This document shows positions 1 to 5,158 of a stretch of DNA of 6,041 nt, one piece after another. A program made the position numbers and the translations under genes. How positions within the stretch are numbered: position 1 is the stretch's first letter; each line of letters starts with the position of its first letter. This stretch comes from SG8-41 sp029864385 (lineage in GTDB: Bacteria; Pseudomonadota; Gammaproteobacteria; Burkholderiales; SG8-41). The notes under the pieces are model-generated. The model saw only the letters and a list, made by a program, of their open reading frames with translations, was not told the origin of the DNA and searched no databases. The stretch is taken from contig JAOTTL010000203.1 of NCBI GenBank assembly GCA_029864385.1, positions 1-6,041 on the forward strand, written 5' to 3'.

Positions 1-1
1 A

Positions 2-1072
2 CGGCTGGGCGAGGCATTGATCGTGCAGGAGCCGCAGGTGATGGAAACCATACAGGGCCTGCGGCGGCGGGCGGCGGCCGCCGGCAATCTCGGCCCGAGC
101 GAAGAGATGCGAATCGTACGGGAAGGTGCGCACATCCTGATCGAGCCTGCCAGCCCGCAGGTGGTCTACGTTCCATATTACGACCCGGCCGTCGTCTACG
201 GCCCGTGGTGGTGGCCAGCATACCAGCCGGTCTATTGGGCGCCGTGGGCAGGGTACTACGTGAGGACGGCGTACGCGCCGGCATTTATATGGGGTAGCGG
301 AGTCGTTATCCGGACGGGATTCTTCTTCGGTCATTTCAACTGGCCGCACCGGCAGGTGATTGTCGTCCACCCGCAACCGGCCAGAGTGGTCGTGAAGCGC
401 CAGGTGACGGTTATTCATCGGGCACCCGTGGCGCGGGACCGCAAACCCGTGCGCTGGCAACACGATCCCCGCCGTCGCCAGGGCGCTCCCTACCGGCACG
501 CTGAAAAGCGCGATTCGAGGCTCGCACAACCCAAAACAACGGGCAATGCTCGGCGTCCGGACGGGATCGGTAACACGCTGCGCCTCCGGTCACGAAGCAC
601 ACCGCGGGCTCCGACGCTCCGCACGGACGCTCGCCGTGCGGCTGCCGCTCGCAACAGACATGGCCGGCAAGCCCAAGGCGCCAGACCGGCACCTACTCCA
701 GCTACGCGCAGTGCCGGTGATCGCCGAGATGGCGGACGGCCGGCCGCGACGGTGCGCAAAATTGCTCCTGTTGCGCGGCCGTCGGCGTCGCGCGGCAGCT
801 CCGCGCTCCGCGTGGCGGATGGCCGACATCGCGCCAAGGTGCTGCAAGGGGACGTCGCAGCGCGTCGTTCCGCTAGCGCTGAGAAGAAACCTGTGACCGG
901 TCGCCAGGGCGGGCTTAGGGGACAGACCACTAACCACACCAAGAGAACCAACAATAAATTGAACCGCCGAGACGCCGAGAGAAGCAGAATCGAACTTGAA
1001 CCGCCAAGACGCCAAGGGCGCCAAGAAAAAAAGCTCCACCGCCGAGGGCGCAGAGGGCGCGAAGGAAAATAA
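2..1072 (+). CDS. DUF3300 family protein, 3' part (5' end outside window)
   Basis: The frame is open from the left edge (first full codon at 2), so this is the C-terminal part of a longer protein. In-window residues about 1-85 carry the DUF3300 hallmark: a helix with VMETIQGLRRRA, then EPASPQVVYVPYYDP and an aromatic WWWP/PVYW run. The family is known from proteobacterial envelope proteins of unknown function, usually with an N-terminal signal, which cannot be seen here. The rest is very basic and low in complexity (Arg, Ala, Pro). A tail near nt 797-885 (SALRVADGRHRAKVL, then ARRSAS) resembles the usual DUF3300 end, so the frame appears correct that far. After about nt 915 the frame runs into intergenic repeat DNA, and its TAA at 1070-1072 lies inside repeat array 1. 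The last 50 or so residues are therefore probably not native. The family call is firm; the true C-terminus is uncertain. Confidence 0.75.
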   Translation, partial: RLGEALIVQEPQVMETIQGLRRRAAAAGNLGPSEEMRIVREGAHILIEPASPQVVYVPYYDPAVVYGPWWWPAYQPVYWAPWAGYYVRTAYAPAFIWGSGVVIRTGFFFGHFNWPHRQVIVVHPQPARVVVKRQVTVIHRAPVARDRKPVRWQHDPRRRQGAPYRHAEKRDSRLAQPKTTGNARRPDGIGNTLRLRSRSTPRAPTLRTDARRAAAARNRHGRQAQGARPAPTPATRSAGDRRDGGRPAATVRKIAPVARPSASRGSSALRVADGRHRAKVLQGDVAARRSASAEKKPVTGRQGGLRGQTTNHTKRTNNKLNRRDAERSRIELEPPRRQGRQEKKLHRRGRRGREGK

Positions 1073-1149
1073 AAGCCTTACCGCTAAGGGCGCCAAGGCC
1101 GCCAAGGAAAACAAGAGTGTTAAAGCACAGACACGAAGGACACAAAGGA
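951..1149 (+). repeat. Degenerate 9-nt repeat array 1
   Basis: The stretch is built from units such as GCCGAGACG, GCCAAGGGC, GCAGAGGGC and GCCAAGGCC with a period of about 8-9 nt, joined by AT-rich linkers (AATAAATT, AGGAAAATAAAAG, AAAACAAGAG). Units differ from one another, and there are no spacers of constant length. The 3' end (1105-1149) matches 4359-4403 at 43 of 45 bases. The linker at 1062-1084 matches the reverse complement of 5045-5067 at 21 of 23 bases. The array overlaps the extended 3' end of the DUF3300 frame. Short open frames inside it translate to NRQDAKGAK-like peptides, which are simply the repeat read as codons. Function is unknown. Confidence 0.85.
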
Positions 1150-1297
1150 AACATACTCAAGAATCCATGGGCGCGGAGGCAACGCGAAGAGTGGCATACA
1201 GGAAACGCCTTCCTTCGACCTTCCTCCTTCCGCGTAGGCGCTGCTCCTTCGGTGTATCGTAGAGGCGTCGAAGGGCCCGTCATACACTGGAGGACTC
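1150..1297. other. Intergenic stretch before the selenoprotein gene
   Basis: This stretch carries no gene I can support. It presumably holds the promoter of the operon at 1298, but I see no convincing -35/-10 pair. An 8-bp inverted repeat (1212-1219 with 1267-1274) has a 47-nt loop and no T-run, so I do not call it a terminator. The ribosome binding site for the next gene is GGAGG at 1289-1293. Confidence 0.4.
1289..1294 (+). promoter_or_regulatory. Ribosome binding site of the CMD/AhpD-like gene
   Basis: GGAGGA lies 3 nt before the ATG at 1298 (4 nt if counted from GGAGG). It fixes the start of the gene upstream of the internal TGA. No comparable site precedes the ATG at 1541, directly after that TGA. 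This favours a single gene over two. Confidence 0.75.
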
Positions 1298-1897
1298 ATG
1301 CCCCGCATCGCGCCGTTGCCGCTCACGTCGGAACCTGAAGTTCTGGAGGCGCTGGACAATTTCAAGAGGTCGCTCGGGTTCGTCCCGAATGCCGCGCTCA
1401 TCATGCAGCACAAGCCCAAGCTTGCGCGCGGGTTTGCCCTGCTGTCCTGGTCCCTCTGGGGCCCGGACAGCGAGGTTGACGTCGGCTTCAAGCGGCTGTT
1501 GAGCCACGTCTCGAGCACCGTCCACGGGTGCCGCTACTGAATGGCGCACAGCGCCGGGGCGTCGCTCCGGCTCGGCATCCCGGAGGAGAAGTTCGAGGCG
1601 GTGTGGGAATACCGTACGAGCCCGCTGTTCACCGAGGCGGAGCGCGTCGCGATCGAGTTCACCGTCGCGGCCTCCTCCCAGCCCAACGACGTGACCGACG
1701 CGCTGTTCGCTCGCATGAAGCACTACTGGTCGGAGGGCCAGATCGTCGAGATCACCGGCGTCATCGCGCTGTTCGGCTTTCTCAACCGCTGGAACGACAC
1801 GATGGCAACACCGCTCGAAGAAGAACCGGCCCGCATTGGTGAGAAGCACCTCGCGAAGCGGGGATGGAGCGTCGGGAAACACAAGGGCGAAAGATGA
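1298..1897 (+). CDS. Carboxymuconolactone decarboxylase/AhpD-like selenoprotein (TGA read as Sec81)
   Basis: Read through the TGA at 1538-1540, this gives a 199-residue protein that matches the CMD/AhpD-like family along its whole length. The N-terminal part has GFVPNAALIMQHKPKLARGF and the middle has FKRLLSHVSSTVHGCRY-U-MAH. The C-terminal part has TSPLFTEAERVAIEF, QIVEITGVIALFGFLNRWNDTMA and a final HLAKRGWSVGKHK. Family members normally show CRYCxAH here, a CxxC redox pair used in peroxide or disulfide chemistry in AhpD. The TGA replaces exactly the second Cys (C78-x-x-U81), and C78 is the only cysteine encoded. No other stop or frameshift occurs, and a SECIS-like hairpin follows at 1553-1571. 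AhpD-like selenoproteins have been predicted in metagenomes, so there is precedent. The alternative is a TGC-to-TGA nonsense mutation or sequencing error. The in vivo substrate is unknown. The gene ends in an ATGA overlap with the next gene. Confidence 0.82.
1538..1540 (+). other. In-frame TGA, probable selenocysteine codon
   Basis: This TGA is codon 81 of the frame starting at 1298. It sits between CRY and MAH, where the family has its resolving or attacking Cys in CxxC. The frame continues for 118 more codons with clear family similarity. One base change separates TGC from TGA, so sequence alone cannot exclude a nonsense mutation, but the exact active-site position and the hairpin behind it argue for recoding. 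Confidence 0.8.
1553..1571 (+). promoter_or_regulatory. Candidate bacterial SECIS hairpin
   Basis: GCCGGGGC (1553-1560) pairs with GCTCCGGC (1564-1571): eight pairs including one G-U (1558 with 1566), closing a GUC loop at 1561-1563. The loop starts 20 nt after the TGA. In the best-known case, E. coli fdhF, a GGUC loop starts about 18 nt after UGA, and the loop G and U contact SelB. Distance, loop composition and position inside the reading frame all fit that type. The region is GC-rich, so a chance hairpin is possible. I paired it by eye; no folding energy was computed. Confidence 0.65.
1883..1897 (+). promoter_or_regulatory. ATGA stop-start overlap with weak ribosome binding site
   Basis: The stop of the upstream gene (TGA 1895-1897) overlaps the start of the next (ATG 1894-1896). 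AAGGG at 1883-1887 lies 6 nt before the ATG. This is a typical arrangement for translational coupling, and here ribosomes would reach it only if they read through the TGA at 1538. Confidence 0.65.
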
Positions 1898-2625
1898 TTT
1901 CAGAATTCAGGACACTCGGAGTGCGAACCCCTTCACAGCGAGCTACGGTGTTGGTGCCAATGCGTGCAACGATGCTGCTGAGTATCCGCGCATGCCTTGC
2001 GACGGCGTTGCTTGTGATGATGGCCGTCTTGGGTCAGTCGGTTCACGCCGCAGGCGGAGGTCAGACGAGGTTTCAGTACATTTCGGCGCAGTACATCGCG
2101 GCATTGGGTAACCCCGGTGCGAACTCCGGGAGCGGCGCGCAAACGTGGGGTTTGTGGCCTCTGGACCCGGGCCCTCGGGGAGTTACGCTAAGCGACTTTG
2201 AGCAGTTGAAGAAAGCAGGCGGCGTCGCCCCAGAACGCTGGAAATTCGACGGCAAGGACTGGTGGCTGGAGGAACACGGCTTGATCATGGAGCAGCCTGA
2301 GTTTCCGCTGCCTCCTGGCAAATACCTGGTCACGGGTGCCCGCGAGGTGACGACTGTGCTGACCATTCATCCCGCTGACAAGAAAGGAGACAGGCGCTGG
2401 GAGCTCGACGACCACGCGACCCTCCACGACGTGACGCACTTGGCCTGCCGCTCCGCGCGCTATACACCGGCGACTGGTAATGGTTCGTGTTCTCCGGCAA
2501 ACGTGCAAAAGACTGCGTTTCCGGTCGATCCAGGGGGGGCGATGCCTCCAGTCGAGGGCTGCAAGAAGCAAGACTATACGGTTCTCATCGTGATCGGTGT
2601 GGCCGTGGAAGACGAACGCCGGTGA
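1894..2625 (+). CDS. Exported protein of unknown function, coupled to the selenoprotein gene
   Basis: I do not recognise a named family. The ATG at 1894 is chosen because it overlaps the previous stop (ATGA, 1894-1897) and has AAGGG 6 nt upstream; this gives 243 residues. A hydrophobic core at residues 35-47 (LATALLVMMAVLG) followed by SVHA-AGGG looks like a Sec signal peptide cleaved near residue 52, with an unusually long N-region. Starts at 1960 or 1972 would give a more ordinary signal peptide but lack a clear ribosome binding site. The mature part is rich in Trp and Pro (QTWGLWPLDPGPRG, FDGKDWWLEEHG, FPLPPGKYLVTG), looks soluble, and has three Cys at 185, 199 and 223. The composition suggests a compact periplasmic domain. 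Co-translation with a redox selenoprotein suggests a shared pathway, but that is inference only. Confidence 0.75.
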   Translation: MISEFRTLGVRTPSQRATVLVPMRATMLLSIRACLATALLVMMAVLGQSVHAAGGGQTRFQYISAQYIAALGNPGANSGSGAQTWGLWPLDPGPRGVTLSDFEQLKKAGGVAPERWKFDGKDWWLEEHGLIMEQPEFPLPPGKYLVTGAREVTTVLTIHPADKKGDRRWELDDHATLHDVTHLACRSARYTPATGNGSCSPANVQKTAFPVDPGGAMPPVEGCKKQDYTVLIVIGVAVEDERR

Positions 2626-2628
2626 CGG

Positions 2629-2691
2629 TTAATGGGGCAACGTTAATGGGGATTAATGGGGACTGGGGATTAATGGGGACAGACCCATTAA
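2629..2691 (+). repeat. Four TTAATGGGG copies ending in a palindrome
   Basis: TTAATGGGG occurs at 2629-2637, 2643-2651, 2653-2661 and 2670-2678. The last copy forms an inverted repeat: TTAATGGG (2670-2677) with CCCATTAA (2684-2691) around GACAGA. The core GGGGACAGACC (2675-2685) recurs at 918-928, between the DUF3300 gene and array 1. Similar GGGGACAGACCCC palindromes are, to my recollection, common scattered repeats in betaproteobacteria, sometimes near Y1 transposases; no such transposase is present here. Confidence 0.7.
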
Positions 2692-2904
2692 ATTGAAACA
2701 TTCCGAGATGATACGACTCACGCAGGGCGACGCGCCTTTGCTTAGAGCCCCGGTTTTATCCTCAAAAACGTCGCGCTAAGCGCCTGGAGCGGCCTTCCGG
2801 TACGCAGATACGTTCTCCGATCAACGTCTTGCGTAGGTGCGACCCCACTATGCAACACTTCCGACTTTCGACTATCGACTTTCATCTCCAATCTGCCCGC
2901 GTCC
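2692..2904. other. Intergenic stretch before the MFS gene
   Basis: No gene or RNA is recognisable here. The frame of the transporter is open back to a TAG at 2743-2745 but has no ATG and no family-like residues far upstream. The only structure I see is the tandem heptamer at 2862-2882. The promoter of the transporter should lie here, but I cannot point to it. Confidence 0.4.
2862..2882 (+). repeat. Short tandem heptamer, three units
   Basis: CGACTTT, CGACTAT and CGACTTT follow one another without a gap, and the next base (C at 2883) starts another partial unit. It lies 22 bp before the GTG of the MFS gene, so it could touch its leader. A second period-7 run sits just after that gene at 4076-4097, with a different unit. 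Confidence 0.6.
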
Positions 2905-4071
2905 GTGGACGAGCATCGCAGCCTCATCGCGCTTTTAATCGCGTCCGCTTTCATCGTGGCGGGCGGCATTCACTATCAGACCCCGATGCTGGCGGCGATC
3001 GCCGCGGAATTCGAGGCGGATGCCGCGGCAACGGGCTGGATACCCACGCTCTCTTTCGGCGGCATGCTGGTGGGCATCATGTTTTTCGTGCCGCTGGGGG
3101 ATCGAATCGACAAGCGCCGGCTGGTGCTGTGCAAGATCGTCGTGCTTCTGCTCGCGCAGGCGATGATGGCGATAGCGCCGTCGATCGCGGTGCTCGCGGC
3201 CGGCAGCCTGGTGACGGGCATTTGCACGTCGCTCCTGCAGAGCTTCATCGCGATTACCGCGGAGACCGCGCACCCGGAGCATCGCGGGCGCGCGCTGGGC
3301 ACGCAGCTGACGGCGATGTTCAGCGGCATCCTGTTCGCGCGCATTGTCGGCGGATTGATCGCCACGCACATCGGCTGGCGCTACAGCTACGCGCTGTCGG
3401 CGGGCATGCTGCTCATGCTCATCCCCGTATTGTGGGCGCGGCTGCCCAGCACGCGCCCCACCTCGCAGGCGTCGTATCGCGATTTGTTATGGTCGATCTA
3501 CCGGCTCCTGCGCACGCATGGCGGCATACGGCGCGCCGCGGCGATACAGTTCATGTTCGGAATCTGCTACGGCGGATTCTGGGCGGTAGCCGCGCCCATG
3601 CTCGCGATGCTCCATCGAGCGGGGCCGACAGCGGCGGGCTTGATCGGCATCCCCGGCTCGGCGGGCATACTCGTCACCCGTCCGGCGGGGCGCTGGATGG
3701 ACCGTGCCGGCCTCATGCCGGTGGTGCTGGCGGGCATTCTATCGATGCTGTCCGCCTGGATCGCCATGGGTTTCGGCGTGTGGTCCATTGCCGGGGTGGT
3801 CGTCGGAGCGATACTGCTCGACTGCGGCTTGCGCACGGCGATGGTGGCCAACCAGACGCTGGTCAATTCGGCGGTGCCGGATTCGCGCGCGCGCGCCAAC
3901 ACCCTGTTCGGATTGCACGTGTGGGGCGGCAACGCCGTGGGCGCGTTTTTGATGAGCTGGACGTTCGCGCATTACGGCTGGCTCGCCGTGTGCGGCGTTG
4001 CGATGACCGCGATTGTCATTGCGCTGCTGATACATCTCGGTGTTTTGCCGATTGGAAAGACGGCGGAATAA
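2905..4071 (+). CDS. MFS (major facilitator superfamily) transporter
   Basis: This is a 388-residue inner-membrane protein with the hydrophobic pattern of a 12-helix MFS carrier, close to the usual 390-400 residues of drug/metabolite:H+ antiporters. The first helix is about residues 7-24. Motif A follows the second helix as LGDRIDKRR (64-72), and the second half has the matching GRWMDRAG (262-269). PEHRGRALGT (124-133) between helices 4 and 5 is also typical of the family. A basic cytoplasmic loop (about 180-212) separates the halves. The substrate cannot be told from sequence; an efflux role is the default guess for this subfamily. The start is GTG at 2905, with no good ribosome binding site; a CTG at 2893 is the only nearby in-frame alternative I see, so the start is uncertain. 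The gene stands alone, with repeats on both sides. Confidence 0.85.
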   Translation: MDEHRSLIALLIASAFIVAGGIHYQTPMLAAIAAEFEADAAATGWIPTLSFGGMLVGIMFFVPLGDRIDKRRLVLCKIVVLLLAQAMMAIAPSIAVLAAGSLVTGICTSLLQSFIAITAETAHPEHRGRALGTQLTAMFSGILFARIVGGLIATHIGWRYSYALSAGMLLMLIPVLWARLPSTRPTSQASYRDLLWSIYRLLRTHGGIRRAAAIQFMFGICYGGFWAVAAPMLAMLHRAGPTAAGLIGIPGSAGILVTRPAGRWMDRAGLMPVVLAGILSMLSAWIAMGFGVWSIAGVVVGAILLDCGLRTAMVANQTLVNSAVPDSRARANTLFGLHVWGGNAVGAFLMSWTFAHYGWLAVCGVAMTAIVIALLIHLGVLPIGKTAE

Positions 4072-4075
4072 TCCA

Positions 4076-4097
4076 GTGATGAAGTGACGAGTGACGA
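4076..4097 (+). repeat. Short period-7 run after the MFS stop
   Basis: GTGATGA, one extra A, then GTGACGA twice (4084-4090 and 4091-4097). It directly precedes array 2. There is no hairpin with a T-run here, so no terminator is called for the transporter. Confidence 0.55.
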
Positions 4098-4099
4098 AA

Positions 4100-4405
4100 A
4101 AGCTTCACCGCCAAGACGCAGAGAACGCAGAGAACAACCAATACGATTTTGCCGCAGATAAACGCAGATACACGCAGATGTACTAATACAAGAACCCGGA
4201 ACCCCGTTCATTTAGCCGCCGATGGACGCCGATGAACGCCGATCAAACGTAAAGCTTCACCGCCAAGAACGCCAAGAGAAGCAAGGACAATAAATGAACC
4301 GCCGAGACGCGGAGAGAACCAGACCTTAGATTGAGCCGCCGAGGCGCCGAGCCCGCCGAGGAAAACAAGAGCGTTAAAGCACAGACACTAAGGACACAAA
4401 GGACG
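4100..4405 (+). repeat. Degenerate 9/10-nt repeat array 2
   Basis: Three unit types follow one another: GCCAAG/GCAGAG units of about 9 nt (from about 4109), GCAGATAAAC-like units of 10 nt (about 4153-4182), and GCCGATGGAC-like units of 10 nt (4218-4243). The 9-nt type then resumes up to the IS end. Positions 4215-4268 match the reverse complement of 5081-5134 at 50 of 54 bases. Positions 4359-4403 match 1105-1149 at 43 of 45. The section from 4287 (ACAATAAAT then GAACCGCCGAGACGC) follows the same order as array 1 from 951, in a shorter form. No open frame here looks real. Confidence 0.85.
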
Positions 4406-4806
4406 CCAGTAGTGTCCGGTTAACTTTCGAACAAATTCAATTGACTGGATGAATTTAGCGAAATTGAGTTCAGTGGTTGAAGCCTAAGCAGTTGATCCAG
4501 TGGGGTTGTCTCGAACATGGTCAGACTCAGGATCTGTAGAGTTTCATAGAGAGAGGCATCCAGGCCCAAGCGTTTCTTCACGATGGCGGCAAGCACGTAG
4601 ACACTCACGGCGATCCACACTTGGGTCTTGACTGCGTTCTCGGAAGTACCGAAGAAGGATTTGATTCGCAAATGTTGCTTGATCCACTTGAAGAACAGTT
4701 CCACCTGCCAGCGGCAGCGATAAAGCTCGGTGATCGCGTCCAGTCCGGGTCGGACCAAGCCAACTTCCTGACTCAATACGGCAAAGGGCTTTTTTGGGCG
4801 CACTTT
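4406..4806 (-). mobile_element. IS4-family element remnant, 3' end kept
   Basis: The transposase remnant reads leftwards and ends at 4420. Just outside it, CAGTAGTGTCCGGTTA (4406-4421) looks like the terminal repeat of the element, with the transposase stop inside it. The other end is missing: coding similarity stops near 4806 and I find no matching inverted end further right. The outer end abuts array 2 directly, so the element was inserted into or next to repeat DNA. The exact boundary and any target duplication cannot be set by eye. Confidence 0.65.
4420..4806 (-). pseudogene. IS4-family transposase, C-terminal fragment
   Basis: About 127 residues remain of a protein that is normally more than 350 long. 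The IS4 signature YREK is intact: Y28-x2-R31-x3-E35-x6-K42 within LYRCRWQVELFFKWIKQHLR, including the catalytic Glu of the DDE triad. A typical tail follows (SENAVKTQVWIAVSVYVLAAIVKKRL, then QLNLFES and stop). The two catalytic Asp and the N-terminal domain are absent. Upstream in frame there is a stop after four codons (4813-4815), and the first 20 residues match the family poorly. The fragment cannot transpose by itself. Confidence 0.85.
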
Positions 4807-5020
4807 TGAGGTTTAGACGGCCAGTTCTGGCGGCAAAACCGCCGCTCTAACGCCGCGACGGACGCGGCTGAGGGATGAGGGACGAAATCCTACGAGCTGT
4901 AGTTCGAGGGGGTCTAACCCCATGTATTGCTGTCGGCCAAAACGCAGTCGTTTGAATGACGGCGGGCGTTGCCTACATCCCCCTTGGCGTTGTCGTCGCG
5001 TCCTTGGGTTTAAGGTTTTC
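4807..5020. other. Orphan intergenic stretch with three small hairpins
   Basis: No coding frame here looks real. Three compact inverted repeats occur in a row: GGCGG/CCGCC (4829-4833 with 4839-4843, loop CAAAA), GCCGCG/CGCGGC (4852-4857 with 4863-4868, loop ACGGA) and GGGG/CCCC (4909-4912 with 4918-4921, loop TCTAA). None has a downstream T-run, so they are not clear terminators. They could be part of a lost mobile element or a structured RNA. I do not recognise either. Confidence 0.4.
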
Positions 5021-5134
5021 GAGTAGATTTCCTCTGCGGCCTTCGCGGTAAAGCCTTTATTTTCCTTGGCGTCCTCCGCGTCTTGGCGGTAAAGCTTTAC
5101 GTTTCATCGGCGTGCATCGGCGTTCATCGGCGGC
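5021..5134 (-). repeat. Degenerate 9/10-nt repeat array 3, inverted
   Basis: Read on the minus strand this shows the array-2 order: GCCGATGAAC-type 10-nt units, the linker AAACGTAAAGCTT, then GCCAAGACGC and GAGGACGCC 9-nt units, then GCGAAGGCC-type units. 5081-5134 is the inverted partner of 4215-4268 (50 of 54 identical). 5045-5067 is the inverted partner of 1062-1084 in array 1 (21 of 23). It ends 24 bp beyond the stop of the oxidoreductase gene. Confidence 0.85.
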
Positions 5135-5158
5135 AATAAATATAAAATTCCATCTGCG

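Noticed and set aside
546..896. Frame-shifted ending of the DUF3300 gene in the +3 frame
   Set aside because: The original frame keeps a family-like tail near 797-885, so there is no need for a frameshift. The other frame gives only arginine-rich sequence typical of GC-rich shadows.
996..1262. An 88-residue open frame rich in Lys, Ala and Gly (NRQDAKGAKKKSS)
   Set aside because: It is the 9-nt repeat translated. A period divisible by three gives repeat-like peptides without selection, and the end of the frame is unrelated sequence.
1212..1274. Terminator formed by CCTTCGAC and GTCGAAGG
   Set aside because: The 8-bp arms are 47 nt apart and no T-run follows, so this is within chance expectation.
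1298..1540. Simple nonsense pseudogene of the CMD-like gene
   Set aside because: It cannot be excluded, but no second lesion exists in 199 codons, the TGA falls on the one residue where Sec makes chemical sense, and a SECIS-like hairpin is in place. I keep it as the alternative.
1541..1897. A separate 118-residue gene starting with the ATG right after the TGA
   Set aside because: There is no ribosome binding site before it, it is exactly in frame with the preceding 80 codons, and it would begin in the middle of the CxxC active-site motif. A single recoded gene explains this better.
2829..4079. A 416-residue frame overlapping the MFS gene in another frame
   Set aside because: It translates to His/Arg/Gly-rich sequence with no family features, while the frame from 2905 gives clear MFS helices and motifs.
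4100..4405. CRISPR array
   Set aside because: The units are only 9-10 nt, degenerate and contiguous. There are no repeats of 24-40 nt, no unique spacers of even length, and no cas gene in the window.
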